A stretch of 28,085 nucleotides of DNA from Treponema sp. GTDB taxonomy: Bacteria; Spirochaetota; Spirochaetia; Treponematales; Treponemataceae. The notes beneath the pieces were generated by a model that ran no database searches, had not been told where the DNA came from, and worked only from the letters and a program-made list of their open reading frames with translations. Position numbers and translations under genes: made by a program. The stretch is taken from NCBI GenBank assembly GCA_024691105.1, contig JAILNY010000137.1, positions 1 to 28,085 of the forward strand. The letters are read 5' to 3'. Of this stretch, positions 16,267 to 25,167 are shown piece by piece (the first letter of the stretch is position 1; each line of letters starts with the position of its first letter).

Positions 16267-18693
16267 CTAATCCTTTACAATTATCAGATTATTTTTCTGG
16301 TATTCCGGCAAAAAGCGCTTTAAATCCCCGCGCCTTGCATTCTCAAACTGAACGTCAATAACAAGCTCCCCGTCTTCGTATCTTGATTTTACAATCTGCC
16401 CATATCCATAGTCATCATGAAAGATCCGAGTTCCAGAAGACCACTTTCCGCGCTTTTTGCCGCGACCACTTTGACCCTCTGAACGCTCATCATACTCACC
16501 ATCTTCATTATAGTCGCCGTCTGCATCATAATCTTTGCGCGACGCGCCGCCCACCTGATACTCATAACTTGATGGCTTTTCTCCAAGCACACGGAATGCT
16601 TTATCCCCTGCCTCAATCAAAAAGACACTCGGTTCCATGTAATCAACTCTTCCATAAAGGCGGCGCGTCGCGCAGCTTGTAATGTAAAGTTCATCCTTTG
16701 CGCGCGTAATACCAACATAAAAAAGGCGGCGCTCTTCTTCAAGATCACTTCCAGTCTTTTCCTGGCGCGGAAAAATTCCAGTCTCAAGACCAGTAATAAT
16801 TACCCGCGAAAACTCAAGACCTTTTGTATTATGAAGTGTAATCAAAGTAACGCTGTCGTTTTCTCCGTCGCTTTCGTTTTCAAGCGTGCGGTCAAGTTCA
16901 ATATGATCAAGAAAATCAAGAAGACCTTTTCGAGAGTATTCATAAAGAACAGCGCTGTTTACAAGCTCCTGCATGTTAGACGCGCGCTGAGTTCCTGCAA
17001 TTTCATCCTGTGCGGTGTGATATTCCAAAAGGCCGGACTTGTTCATTATAAGTTCAACAAATTCTGAAAGCTGTCTTGTGGATTCGCGTGGAGTACCGGA
17101 TTTTTTATTAGCGCCAGTTTTGTGCGCGACGTCATCTTTTTCTGCGGCAGCGGACGCTTTGTCTGCCAAATCAAGCGCGCTGTAAAACTCATCCATAAGC
17201 GATGTAAACTGAATGACACCTTCTTTTGCCTTTTTAGAAAAAGCCGGCGCCAGATTTTTTGCAGCTTCAACAAGATTTGTTAATACACCATCGACTATTG
17301 CTGATTCAAAAATCTTATCCTGACTTACGCCGCCAATTCCGCGCGCAGGTTTATTGATAATTCGCCTGAAAGAAATTTCATCTTTTGGATTTGCGACAAG
17401 CTCAAGAAAAGCAAGCATATCTTTAATTTCTTCACGCTCATAAAACTTTAGAGAACCTACAACGCTGTAAGGAATTTTCTGATGCAAAAACTCGCTTTCA
17501 AATGTAAGAGACTGCGCGTTTGTTCTGTATAAAATTGCCCAGTCGCTGTAAGGGCATCCCTGCTCGTGAGATTTTTTTATCATGCTTGCCGCAAAGCGCG
17601 CTTCTTCATCCTGATTTGGTAAAAATACAAGCACAGGTTTTTTACCGTTTCCGCGCTCAGCAATCAAAGTCTTTCCAAGCCGGTCTTCGTTTTTACTGAC
17701 AACCTTATCCGCCGCAAACAAAATCTTATCAGTCGAACGGTAATTGCGTTCAAGCCGGATTAAAGTAGTACCTTCAAATTCATCCTGAAACGACAAGATG
17801 TTCTGGACTTCAGCACCGCGGAATTTATAAATCGACTGATCATCATCTCCTACAACGCAGACATAAGTCGAGTCACACGAAAGCGCCTTTAACAATTTAA
17901 ACTGCGCAACGTTTGAGTCTTGATATTCGTCAACCATTATTACTTTAAATCGATAATGCATCTGGCGGCGGACGTTTTCATTTTCTTCAAGTACCTTTAC
18001 AGGAAGCATAATCAAATCGCCAAAGTCAACATTTCCAGTCTGACGCAGGCGCGACTGATATGCCCTATACGCCTCGCGAAATTCACTCTGACTTGAAATC
18101 TTATCAAGCTCGATGCTGTCAGGCGTATAACAATAATCCTTTGCAAGTGCAATCTTATGCGCAACAGAAGAAGCCTGCTGCTTTGTCAAAGTCGGAACAG
18201 CCTTAGTCAAAAGCGTTACCATATCATCGTCATCATAAACCGTAAAGTTTGGATCGACTCCTGTTTCCTGATAAAACTTTCTGAGGAACCACGCACCAAA
18301 TGAGTGAAACGTTCTGATAACTGCATCACGGGAACGCTCTTCCATTGCGACAGCTCTGTCCTGCATTTCTTTTGCCGCTTTTTTAGTGAATGTTACCGCA
18401 AGAATTTGATATGGTTCATAACCTTTTTGATTTATAAGATATGCAATCTTTGTTGTAATAACGCGAGTCTTTCCAGAACCGGCGCCGGCAAGAATTAAAA
18501 GCGGCGATCCTGAATGTTCAACGGCAGCCTTTTGCTCAGGATTTAAAAGCGAAAGATATTTTTTTAATTCCGGCGAGAGCGCACCCGGCACAAAACTATT
18601 CTGAGTTCCGGCGCGCGCGCCAAAAGAATCCGTGTCACCAGAATTACCACGACTGAGATTATGAATAAAATCCAATGCAAAATCGTCGCTCAA
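16267..18693 (-). CDS. uvrD: UvrD/PcrA-type 3'-5' DNA helicase
   Basis: 808 residues of superfamily 1. Walker A is AGAGSGKT (70-77), the Q-motif region LNPEQKAAVEH precedes it, DEYQDS is at 255-260, GDDDQSIYKFRGAE follows, and motifs V/VI are TLHNTKGLEF and RLFYVGITRAKDELY. After the motor comes a charged, repeat-like Asp/Glu/Tyr linker (around 705-745) and a C-terminal Tudor-like module (GTRIFHDDYGYGQIV to FLPEYQ), the PcrA/UvrD region known to contact RNA polymerase. Roles expected are excision repair and clearing of stalled polymerase. The start is TTG directly after the rimO stop, with GGGGA inside the last rimO codons as RBS, indicating translational coupling. The 40-residue N-terminal extension before the Q-motif is unusual and low-complexity. 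Confidence 0.93.
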   Translation of the reverse strand: MSDDFALDFIHNLSRGNSGDTDSFGARAGTQNSFVPGALSPELKKYLSLLNPEQKAAVEHSGSPLLILAGAGSGKTRVITTKIAYLINQKGYEPYQILAVTFTKKAAKEMQDRAVAMEERSRDAVIRTFHSFGAWFLRKFYQETGVDPNFTVYDDDDMVTLLTKAVPTLTKQQASSVAHKIALAKDYCYTPDSIELDKISSQSEFREAYRAYQSRLRQTGNVDFGDLIMLPVKVLEENENVRRQMHYRFKVIMVDEYQDSNVAQFKLLKALSCDSTYVCVVGDDDQSIYKFRGAEVQNILSFQDEFEGTTLIRLERNYRSTDKILFAADKVVSKNEDRLGKTLIAERGNGKKPVLVFLPNQDEEARFAASMIKKSHEQGCPYSDWAILYRTNAQSLTFESEFLHQKIPYSVVGSLKFYEREEIKDMLAFLELVANPKDEISFRRIINKPARGIGGVSQDKIFESAIVDGVLTNLVEAAKNLAPAFSKKAKEGVIQFTSLMDEFYSALDLADKASAAAEKDDVAHKTGANKKSGTPRESTRQLSEFVELIMNKSGLLEYHTAQDEIAGTQRASNMQELVNSAVLYEYSRKGLLDFLDHIELDRTLENESDGENDSVTLITLHNTKGLEFSRVIITGLETGIFPRQEKTGSDLEEERRLFYVGITRAKDELYITSCATRRLYGRVDYMEPSVFLIEAGDKAFRVLGEKPSSYEYQVGGASRKDYDADGDYNEDGEYDERSEGQSGRGKKRGKWSSGTRIFHDDYGYGQIVKSRYEDGELVIDVQFENARRGDLKRFLPEYQKNNLIIVKD

Positions 18694-20103
18694 TTATTCC
18701 CCGCTTTTACGAATAAATCGAGAATCAATATCAACACCAGATACGCGCTCTGCCATTACATAAACAAGCTTTCCAGGCTGAACAGCGCGCAAGGCTTCCT
18801 TATCATCCTTATCAAAGCGTACAACAAAAGCTCCGTCAACTTCCGGCGCCTGAAACCACGCTCTTCCGATTGCAAAGCTTGTATCATCTTCGCCGTCAAT
18901 TACTTCTTCGATAAGAACATCGTAATATTTTTTTACGCGCGACTTTAAGCGCTCCTGCGTAATCTTACTTTGAATTTCTTCAAGCTCTGCTGCACGAGAG
19001 TTTGCAATTTTTTTTGCAACGCGGTTTTTAAATTTATATGCAGGTGTATCTTCTTCGCGGCTGTAAGAAAAACAGCCTGACCAGTCAGGTTTTATTTTCT
19101 GCAAAAAGTCTTTTGAGTTTTCAAACGCTTCATCCGTCTCACCAGGAAATCCTGTCATAAGCGTTGTGCGAAGTGCACACTCAGGAAGCTCTTTTCTAAG
19201 TTTTTTTACAAGCGTAATATAACTTTCTTTTGTTCCCTTTCTGTTCATAGAACGGATAATTTCTGTATCACCGCTCTGGAACGGAATATCAAAATAAGCA
19301 AGGATACGGCTGTCATTTTTAATGCGCTCGATAATGTCTGCGTTAAAATGATCCGGGTGAATATACAAAAGACGGAGCCAGAAGTCTCCTTTTAATTTTG
19401 AAATCTCATCGAGCAGCTGCGCAAGCTGTGACATAGAAGACTCGCCCTTTACGCCGGAATGTACAGTGCTCTTAAAAAGAGCATGATCTGCAACACCTGT
19501 ACCGTATGCTGCAAGGTCCTGACCGATAAGATTTATTTCAAAAATCCCCTGCTTTAAAAGAGATTTAATTTCTGCAATTACATCTTTTACAGGACGGCTT
19601 CTTAATTCACCGCGAATTATAGGAATTGCGCAAAACGAGCAATGATTTGAACAGCCTTCCGTAATTTTTACGTAAGCGGAATTTTTAAAATTCATAAAAT
19701 ACGTTCTGTTAAAACACGAAACATCTTCCTGTGGAAAAACAGAAACGCGGTTTTTCTTTTTAGAAAAGCCCTGCATATATTCAGAAATTTTTAAGAGATC
19801 GCCGTTTCCAAAAATACCGTCTGCTTCCGGGAGATTTTCTTTAAAAAGATTTGCATAGCGTTCTGCGAGACAACCGGCAAGAATTATTTTTTTCTTTGGA
19901 TAAAGAGAACGGGCATTATAAAGTGCATCAAGGGATTCTTTTTTTGCACTTTCAATAAAGCCGCAGGAATTGATTATGATAAAGTCTGCTTCTTCTGCAG
20001 ATTGAACAAGTTCAAAACCATCGCCGCATAATTTTGAGACGATGATTTCGCCATCCACCTGATTCTTTGCACAACCGTGCTGATCAATATAAAACTTAGT
20101 CAA
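18694..20103 (-). CDS. rimO: Ribosomal protein S12 (uS12) methylthiotransferase RimO
   Basis: About 469 residues, a little above the usual 440. Radical-SAM enzyme that adds a methylthio group to the conserved Asp of ribosomal protein S12. The UPF0004 domain opens with KFYIDQHGCAKNQVDGE; Cys11, Cys47 and Cys78 would hold the auxiliary cluster. The SAM cluster motif is EGCSNHCSFC (Cys151, 155, 158), followed by RGELRSRP. A TRAM domain ends the protein (DVLIEEVIDGEDDTSFAIGR onward). The IDQHGC opening and absence of tRNA-type MiaB features favour RimO over MiaB. The start is TTG at 20103, 9 nt after GGTGG; a TTG at 20112 is possible but poorly spaced. The gene overlaps the end of the rodZ-like gene, so coupling is likely. 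It abuts uvrD. Confidence 0.92.
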   Translation of the reverse strand: MTKFYIDQHGCAKNQVDGEIIVSKLCGDGFELVQSAEEADFIIINSCGFIESAKKESLDALYNARSLYPKKKIILAGCLAERYANLFKENLPEADGIFGNGDLLKISEYMQGFSKKKNRVSVFPQEDVSCFNRTYFMNFKNSAYVKITEGCSNHCSFCAIPIIRGELRSRPVKDVIAEIKSLLKQGIFEINLIGQDLAAYGTGVADHALFKSTVHSGVKGESSMSQLAQLLDEISKLKGDFWLRLLYIHPDHFNADIIERIKNDSRILAYFDIPFQSGDTEIIRSMNRKGTKESYITLVKKLRKELPECALRTTLMTGFPGETDEAFENSKDFLQKIKPDWSGCFSYSREEDTPAYKFKNRVAKKIANSRAAELEEIQSKITQERLKSRVKKYYDVLIEEVIDGEDDTSFAIGRAWFQAPEVDGAFVVRFDKDDKEALRAVQPGKLVYVMAERVSGVDIDSRFIRKSGE

Positions 20104-21181
20104 TTGGTTCAACCACCAATGTATAGCGTCCGTCGTCCGAACGAATCCATTTGATATCTTCTACGATACATTCACCGGCTTTACCAATTTCAAGCTCGTA
20201 AGTCTGGCTTGCAGCAATTACCTGGAACTTCAAGGTATTACCATTTGAAATCCATACACGAACTTTATTGTTTGCCGTCATCGTAACGACATCGCCGTTT
20301 GTATAATAATTTTCTACAGAATTTTTGCGGTCAACTTCATAACGGAATACACAAGGCTTTCGGAACGAAGCGTTAAGTGTAAACGGATATGCACGGTTAT
20401 CTTCAAAGATTGTAGTATAAACTGCATTTGCTTTTTGCTGCATAGGAATAATTGCATTATCCGCAGCTTCAATTGTCTGATTTTCATCTTTGCGCACAAC
20501 GTAAACTTCAGCACCACGCGACTGTTCAGTAGAAGAAATTTCCCATACGTCAAGAACAAAGTCAATTGCAGCATCGCCGTCAATGTCAAGCTCACGTGTT
20601 TCAGAAAGCTCAAAGTACTGAACACCGACAGGAGTACTTAATCCAAGCTTAGAATTATTATCAGAAACAACTGTTAAAACAACGTTTCCGGTTTTTGCAG
20701 GAACTACAATCTGATCGCCGACATAAACACGAGTGTTAATAGGCTGATTAGAAAGTTCATAAACCTTCTGCTGAACTTTTTCAGAAATAGCATAAGCCTG
20801 CTGTTTTTCGATTAACTTTTTTCTGTAAACGCCAAAGTAAACAAAAAGAATTACAGAAAGAACAACTGCACAGCAGCCGCCGATTATCAATGGAACTACA
20901 AAAGATGGTTTTGGTTTTTCGATAAGTCCTTCTGGAACAGGAGACTCTTGAATCATCATGTTACGGTAAAGACTGATAAGTTTTTTAGAATCAAGTTCAA
21001 GATACTCTGCGTAATTTCTTAAAAAACCAACGAGATAAGCTTCGCCATGGAACGCTTCTGTATTTTCGTTTTCAAGGTTTTCAAGATATTCGCGGCTGAT
21101 AGAAGTTTCGCGTTCTACGGCCTCAAGAGTAAGTTTTTTTTCTTCGCGAGCTGTTCTTAAAAGTGCACCATAACTTTCCAT
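20096..21181 (-). CDS. rodZ: RodZ-like helix-turn-helix membrane protein
   Basis: 361 residues. Residues 1-75 are an HTH_25 domain (YGALLRTAREEKKLTLEAVERETSISREYLENLE, then FHGEAYLVGFLRNYAEYLELD), the RodZ cytoplasmic fold that in rod-shaped bacteria binds MreB. A single membrane helix lies at about 94-118, preceded by a proline-rich linker and followed by basic residues. The remaining 240 residues are predicted periplasmic and beta-rich, longer than in E. coli RodZ relative to the linker. Role in cell shape is inferred from family; in spirochaetes it may relate to the helical cell body. AAGGA 8 nt upstream supports the ATG. It follows the lolA-like gene by 21 nt and overlaps rimO. Confidence 0.82.
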   Translation of the reverse strand: MESYGALLRTAREEKKLTLEAVERETSISREYLENLENENTEAFHGEAYLVGFLRNYAEYLELDSKKLISLYRNMMIQESPVPEGLIEKPKPSFVVPLIIGGCCAVVLSVILFVYFGVYRKKLIEKQQAYAISEKVQQKVYELSNQPINTRVYVGDQIVVPAKTGNVVLTVVSDNNSKLGLSTPVGVQYFELSETRELDIDGDAAIDFVLDVWEISSTEQSRGAEVYVVRKDENQTIEAADNAIIPMQQKANAVYTTIFEDNRAYPFTLNASFRKPCVFRYEVDRKNSVENYYTNGDVVTMTANNKVRVWISNGNTLKFQVIAASQTYELEIGKAGECIVEDIKWIRSDDGRYTLVVEPID

Positions 21182-21202
21182 AGTTGAGTTCCTTTAGAGA
21201 GC

Positions 21203-21859
21203 TTAGTCAGAGAACAAAAAGTTGTCGTAGTTATTTGCACCAGACGGAATGTCGTACTGGAAACGCTTTTCAGAAAGTCCCTGGTTGATATCGTAATTCT
21301 TAAAGTCAAACTGATATACAACACCAGATGGAGTTACTGCGATAATTCGTCTGATAAGTTTTGTATCAGGATCAATTGCAATTTTAATGTAGCGGAAGCT
21401 TTCAGAAGAAGAGCGGCGCCACAAAATCAATTTAACTACCTTTTCGTCAGAGTTTTCATCAAGAGGAACTGCAGTCTGACCTTTTTCGTAAGAAACAGAA
21501 TAGTATCTTCTTAAAAGAGAAAGACCTTCTGATGTAGTCGGATTTGCATCAGCAGCATCCTGTGTCAAAACAGAAGCACTATCAGGAAGATAGCAGATAA
21601 GTTTTTTTCCATCGTAAACAATTGTCTGCTGTGCAGGAACTGTAAAGTCCATGCGCATTTTATCCGGTGCCATGTAAAGGATTGTGGCACTCATTTCTTT
21701 TTTGTCGATTGTAATATCAACCGATGCCTGATAGTCCTTAAAGGTTGCATATTTATCAGAAACTGCCTTAAAAAATTCGTTGGCAGTTGTAATTCCCTGA
21801 GAAAAAGCCGAAATACTGCAAATTGCAGCTAAGGCAATAGTAAGAAAGCATTTTTTCAT
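21203..21859 (-). CDS. lolA: LolA-like periplasmic lipoprotein carrier protein
   Basis: 218 residues with a cleavable signal peptide (MKKCFLTIALAAICSISAFS, cleavage about 20/21, no lipobox). The mature part matches the LolA fold: FFKAVSDKYATFKDYQASVDITIDKK, then MAPDKMRMDF, QQTIVYDGKKLICYLP and the C-terminal RRIIAVTPSGVVYQFDFKNYDIN. LolA shuttles lipoproteins from inner to outer membrane, which fits an organism rich in lipoproteins such as the one at the left edge. Sequence identity to E. coli LolA would be low, so the assignment is by pattern; a LolA-superfamily protein with another cargo remains possible. AGG lies 7 nt before the ATG. It is 81 bp downstream of ftsH and leads the rodZ-rimO-uvrD group. 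Confidence 0.78.
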   Translation of the reverse strand: MKKCFLTIALAAICSISAFSQGITTANEFFKAVSDKYATFKDYQASVDITIDKKEMSATILYMAPDKMRMDFTVPAQQTIVYDGKKLICYLPDSASVLTQDAADANPTTSEGLSLLRRYYSVSYEKGQTAVPLDENSDEKVVKLILWRRSSSESFRYIKIAIDPDTKLIRRIIAVTPSGVVYQFDFKNYDINQGLSEKRFQYDIPSGANNYDNFLFSD

Positions 21860-21910
21860 AATATAACCTGCGTTATTACAATAGTATATTTTTATTTATT
21901 TTATTGCAGA

Positions 21911-21932
21911 TAGAGATTTAAATCAATCTCTA
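21911..21932 (-). other. Hairpin between ftsH and the lolA-like gene
   Basis: TAGAGATT and AATCTCTA are perfect 8-bp arms with a 6-nt loop, starting 8 bp past the ftsH stop. No T-run follows on the minus strand, so it is a weak candidate for a transcript-stabilising or partial-termination element rather than a full terminator. Confidence 0.35.
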
Positions 21933-21940
21933 AAACCATG

Positions 21941-23992
21941 CTATTTTGCTTTCTTACCGCCTGTCTTTTTAGACTTTTTAGAGGAATCCTCTTCCGGTTT
22001 TTCTGTCTTTTCGCCCTTTGAAGAAGTCTTTTTTTCTGCCTCAACAAGTGCATAAAAGTCTTTGCCTTCAAGAGTTTCTACCTCAAGCAGCTTTTTAGAA
22101 ACCTTTTCCAAAAGTCCCTTGTGCTTTTTAAGCAGCTTAAGAACATATTCATAGCGCTCATCCATTATGCGCGAAATTTCGTCATCGACATATTTTTGAG
22201 TATCTTCACTAAACTCGCGTACCAAAGCCGGTTCACCGCCACGGTTACCAAGAACACCCTTTCCGAGAGTCATGTTCTTAAAGCGGTCACTCATTCCGTA
22301 ATCAACGATCATGCTCTTTACAAGCTCTGTTGCACGCGCAATGTCGTTAGAAGCGCCGGTAGAAATATCGCCAAGCATAATTTCTTCTGCAGCGCGTCCT
22401 CCAAGGAATGAATCAACTTCATTAATCATATCCTTTTTAGTCCAGAAATTCTTTTCTTCCTGCTCGCGGTGCTGAGTAAAACCGCCTACACCGTGACTGC
22501 GCGGAACAACTGTAATTTTGTTTACAGGAGGATAATCTGGAGTAAAAGCTCCAACAAGTGCGTGTCCAGTCTCATGAACTGCAACAAGCTTCATTTCTTT
22601 TTTATTGTCCTTGCGGGACTTTTTCTTTAAACCGATGCTGACTTTGTCGATTGCTTCGTTAAAGTCGAGCATAGAAACCTTTTTGCGGCCGTTACGTACG
22701 GCAAGCAAAGCGGCTTCGTTTACAACATTTGCAAGATCTGCTCCAGCAAAGCCTGTTGTTCCGTGTGCAATAGATTCAAAGTCAACGTCATCATCAAGCT
22801 TTACGTTCTTTGCGTGGATGCGGAGAATCTCTTCTCTTCCCTTTACGTCCGGGCGTTCAACAGGAACCTGACGGTCAAAGCGGCCAGGGCGGAGCAATGC
22901 CGGGTCAAGAATATCTGCGCGGTTTGTCGCAGCAAGAATGATAAGACCTTTTTCGTTTTCAAAGCCGTCCATTTCAACTAAGAGCTGGTTCAAAGTCTGC
23001 TCGCGCTCGTCGTTTCCGCCGCCAAAGCCATTTACACGGCTCTTTCCAAGGGCGTCAATTTCATCAATAAATACGATACACGGCGCTTTTTCGCGTGCCT
23101 GCTTAAACAAATCACGGACACGGCTCGCTCCTACTCCGACAAACATCTCTACAAAGTCAGAGCCAGAGATGCTGAAGAACGGAACTCCAGCCTCGCCAGC
23201 AACAGCGCGGGCAAGCAAAGTTTTACCTGTTCCCGGAGGTCCAACAAGAAGAACTCCCTTAGGTATTTTTCCACCAATGTCTGTATATTTTTTTGGAGAC
23301 TTTAAGAAGTCTACGACTTCAACAAGTTCATCTTTAGCTTCATCAACACCTGCAACATCAGCAAAGCGAGTTTTTACCTTTCCTTCTTCAACAGACTTTG
23401 CGCGGGAACCGCCTACACCAAAGAGACTTCCCATTCCGCCGCCCATTGAGTTTCCGATCTTACGGAAGAAAACAACATATATGATAATCAAAAGAACAAC
23501 AGGCAGAATCATGTTGATAAGAATCTGGGTAAACAGATTATTCTGTGCACGCATGTAACTGTATTTTATGTTCTTTTCATCAAGAAAGCGGGTAAAGTCT
23601 TTTAAAGTATCCGGATGACCGACAGTTTTATATGCCTTTCTGTCATCGTGTCTGTCCATATTCAAAATAGAAGCAAACGGCTTTTCTTTTGCCGGCTTTG
23701 AAACGGTATCAAAACCAATAATGTAATATTCAGTAATTACAACTTCTACGATTTTACCGGAGTCGACCATATTGCGGAATTCGCTGAATTCAAGCTCCGT
23801 ATCAGTCCTAAAAGAAGTAAATACGTGGAAAATTCCTATAATTATAATTGCAAGAAATATAATTCCCAAAAACGGGAAATGCGGACCATTTTTATTGCGG
23901 TCGTCTTTTTCATCAGTTGTCAGTTTGAAAAAATCGTATGGATCGTTCTCTTTTTTATTTTTATCTTCATTATTATTTTGTTTTTCGCTCAT
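21941..23992 (-). CDS. ftsH: ATP-dependent zinc metalloprotease FtsH
   Basis: 683 residues. A charged cytoplasmic N-terminus is followed by two membrane helices (about 40-60 and 154-176) flanking a small periplasmic domain. The AAA+ module has Walker A GPPGTGKT (251-258), FVGVGASRVRDLF pore region, Walker B IVFIDEIDAL and second-region-of-homology NRADILDPALLRPGRFDRQ. The protease has the zinc motif HETGH (473-477; HEAGH is more common, but both fit HExxH). The C-terminus is a Lys/Ser/Glu-rich tail of about 30 residues. It degrades membrane and short-lived cytoplasmic proteins. AGGA lies 7 nt before the ATG. The 208 bp to the divergent fliS gene holds the fliS promoter; I could not identify a convincing ftsH promoter. 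Confidence 0.97.
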   Translation of the reverse strand: MSEKQNNNEDKNKKENDPYDFFKLTTDEKDDRNKNGPHFPFLGIIFLAIIIIGIFHVFTSFRTDTELEFSEFRNMVDSGKIVEVVITEYYIIGFDTVSKPAKEKPFASILNMDRHDDRKAYKTVGHPDTLKDFTRFLDEKNIKYSYMRAQNNLFTQILINMILPVVLLIIIYVVFFRKIGNSMGGGMGSLFGVGGSRAKSVEEGKVKTRFADVAGVDEAKDELVEVVDFLKSPKKYTDIGGKIPKGVLLVGPPGTGKTLLARAVAGEAGVPFFSISGSDFVEMFVGVGASRVRDLFKQAREKAPCIVFIDEIDALGKSRVNGFGGGNDEREQTLNQLLVEMDGFENEKGLIILAATNRADILDPALLRPGRFDRQVPVERPDVKGREEILRIHAKNVKLDDDVDFESIAHGTTGFAGADLANVVNEAALLAVRNGRKKVSMLDFNEAIDKVSIGLKKKSRKDNKKEMKLVAVHETGHALVGAFTPDYPPVNKITVVPRSHGVGGFTQHREQEEKNFWTKKDMINEVDSFLGGRAAEEIMLGDISTGASNDIARATELVKSMIVDYGMSDRFKNMTLGKGVLGNRGGEPALVREFSEDTQKYVDDEISRIMDERYEYVLKLLKKHKGLLEKVSKKLLEVETLEGKDFYALVEAEKKTSSKGEKTEKPEEDSSKKSKKTGGKKAK

Positions 23993-24103
23993 CGGTAAGT
24001 CCTGTAAAATACAATTTGGGCAAATACTAAACCCTTCATTTAAAGTATACGAAAATTATTTAAAATAGTCATCAAAAAAAATGCAAATTTTCAAATATTC
24101 CGC

Positions 24104-24130
24104 TAAAGTTTTTTAATAGAATCCCGAAAA
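24104..24130 (+). promoter_or_regulatory. Sigma-28 (FliA)-type promoter of fliS
   Basis: TAAA (24104-24107, in the context TAAAGTTT), 15-bp spacer, CCCGAAAA (24123-24130), matching the flagellar consensus TAAA-N15-GCCGATAA at the -35 and 6 of 8 -10 positions with exact spacing. Its position before a flagellar chaperone gene supports the call. The start near 24137 gives a leader of about 64 nt. Confidence 0.7.
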
Positions 24131-24157
24131 TGTAAACGATATTCTGTTTTTTATCTG

Positions 24158-24178
24158 CTTGTCTTTTTATAAGGCAAG
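24158..24178 (+). promoter_or_regulatory. Leader hairpin upstream of the fliS RBS
   Basis: CTTGTCTT (24158-24165) pairs with AAGGCAAG (24171-24178), an 8-bp stem with one G-U pair and a 5-nt loop. It lies inside the predicted sigma-28 leader, about 12 nt before the AGGGGGA ribosome binding site. A role in translational control or mRNA stability is only a possibility. Confidence 0.4.
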
Positions 24179-24200
24179 GGCCGGTATAAAAGGGGGAATT

Positions 24201-24638
24201 ATGGGTTATAACCAGGCATACAACGCATACAGAGATACAAATGTAAAAACTGCAAGTCAGGGACGTCTTGTTGTCCTTTTGTACGAAGAAGCAGTTAAGC
24301 AGCTTACAATGGCTTCATCCTTATTTGGTTCAAACGGCGCAATTGCACCCGGAGATATCGAAAAATTTGGAAAATGCATTCTTAAAGCACAGGAAATTAT
24401 TACGGAACTTCAGGTTTCGCTTGATATGGAAAAAGGCGGCGAGATTGCAAAGAATCTTATGTCGCTTTATATATTCTTTAATAAAGCATTAACAGATGCT
24501 AATATTAAAAAGGATAAGGCTGGAATTGATTCAGTTCTTAAAATGATGTCAGACTTATGCGATACATGGCGACAGGCAGCGGCAACCAGTGCAGCATCTC
24601 CTGCACAAGTCCAGAAGACATTAAATATTGAGGGGTAA
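24201..24638 (+). CDS. fliS: Flagellin export chaperone FliS
   Basis: 145 residues. The N-terminus YNQAYNAYRDTNVKTASQGRLVVLLYEEAVKQL is the FliS signature, and the rest is all helical (KFGKCILKAQEIITELQVSLDMEKGGEIAKNLMSLYIFFNKALTDANI), as in the four-helix bundle that caps the C-terminus of flagellin before secretion. I chose the ATG at 24201, with AGGGGGA just upstream; an in-frame start at 24159 lies inside the leader hairpin and lacks an RBS. It has a sigma-28-type promoter and sits 5 nt before the flgN-like gene. Confidence 0.93.
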   Translation: MGYNQAYNAYRDTNVKTASQGRLVVLLYEEAVKQLTMASSLFGSNGAIAPGDIEKFGKCILKAQEIITELQVSLDMEKGGEIAKNLMSLYIFFNKALTDANIKKDKAGIDSVLKMMSDLCDTWRQAAATSAASPAQVQKTLNIEG

Positions 24639-24643
24639 ATTTT

Positions 24644-25114
24644 ATGGAACAGATTTCACAGGAAGAACTTAACGAACGTATCGCATTATTAAAAAAATTC
24701 CGCTCGCTGCTTGAACAGCAGAGAGCAAAGTTTCAGGAATATCTTGTAGTTCTTGAAAAACAGGAACATTCAATTGAAAACGAACAGACCGAAAACATTC
24801 TTGCCCACACAGAGCTTGAACAGCAGGTTGTTGCAAATATCATGAATCTGCAGAAGGTAATTGTTCCGATGTCAGAAATCTACAAAGAGCGTGGAGCTCA
24901 TCTTGAAGAAGATTCTGTTAAGAACATTCAGCAGGAACTTACAGACTTACAGCAGAAGGTTCTTGTTCAGAATCAGAAAAACCGCGAGCTTCTTAAAGTT
25001 CACATCGGACAAATCCGTAAGCAGGTTGCAATGCTTAAAAATCCGTACAAAAACATTCACAGTGTTTATGCAGAAAAAGCAACAGTCGGAAGTCTTGTTG
25101 CAGTGGAAGCGTAA
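24644..25114 (+). CDS. flgN: FlgN-like flagellar chaperone (coiled-coil)
   Basis: 156 residues, almost entirely helical and rich in Gln, Glu and Lys. Two long amphipathic stretches (about 4-60 and 85-135, e.g. LLKKFRSLLEQQRAKFQEYL and LQQKVLVQNQKNRELLKVHI) suggest an antiparallel coiled coil. That architecture and the position directly after fliS fit FlgN, the chaperone for hook-filament junction proteins FlgK and FlgL. Sequence motifs of FlgN are weak, so the name rests on context and helical pattern. The RBS GAGGGG overlaps the fliS stop, with the ATG 5 nt later, indicating coupled translation. The C-terminal tail (NPYKNIHSVYAEKATVGSLV) may be extended for partner binding. Confidence 0.68.
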   Translation: MEQISQEELNERIALLKKFRSLLEQQRAKFQEYLVVLEKQEHSIENEQTENILAHTELEQQVVANIMNLQKVIVPMSEIYKERGAHLEEDSVKNIQQELTDLQQKVLVQNQKNRELLKVHIGQIRKQVAMLKNPYKNIHSVYAEKATVGSLVAVEA

Positions 25115-25146
25115 ATAAAAAACATCGCGCATCACTTCAGTGCCGG

Positions 25147-25167
25147 GCCGCCTAGACAAAGGGCGGC
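25147..25167 (+). terminator. Candidate terminator after the fliS-flgN pair
   Basis: GCCGCC (25147-25152) and GGCGGC (25162-25167) form a GC-only 6-bp stem with a 9-nt loop, followed after four bases by a short T-run. It overlaps the last codons of the convergent transporter gene. The T-run is short, so termination may be partial. Confidence 0.45.

Noticed and set aside
18694..20103. MiaB (tRNA methylthiotransferase) as the identity of the radical-SAM gene.
   Set aside because: The IDQHGCAKNQVD opening and RGELRSRP segment fit RimO better.
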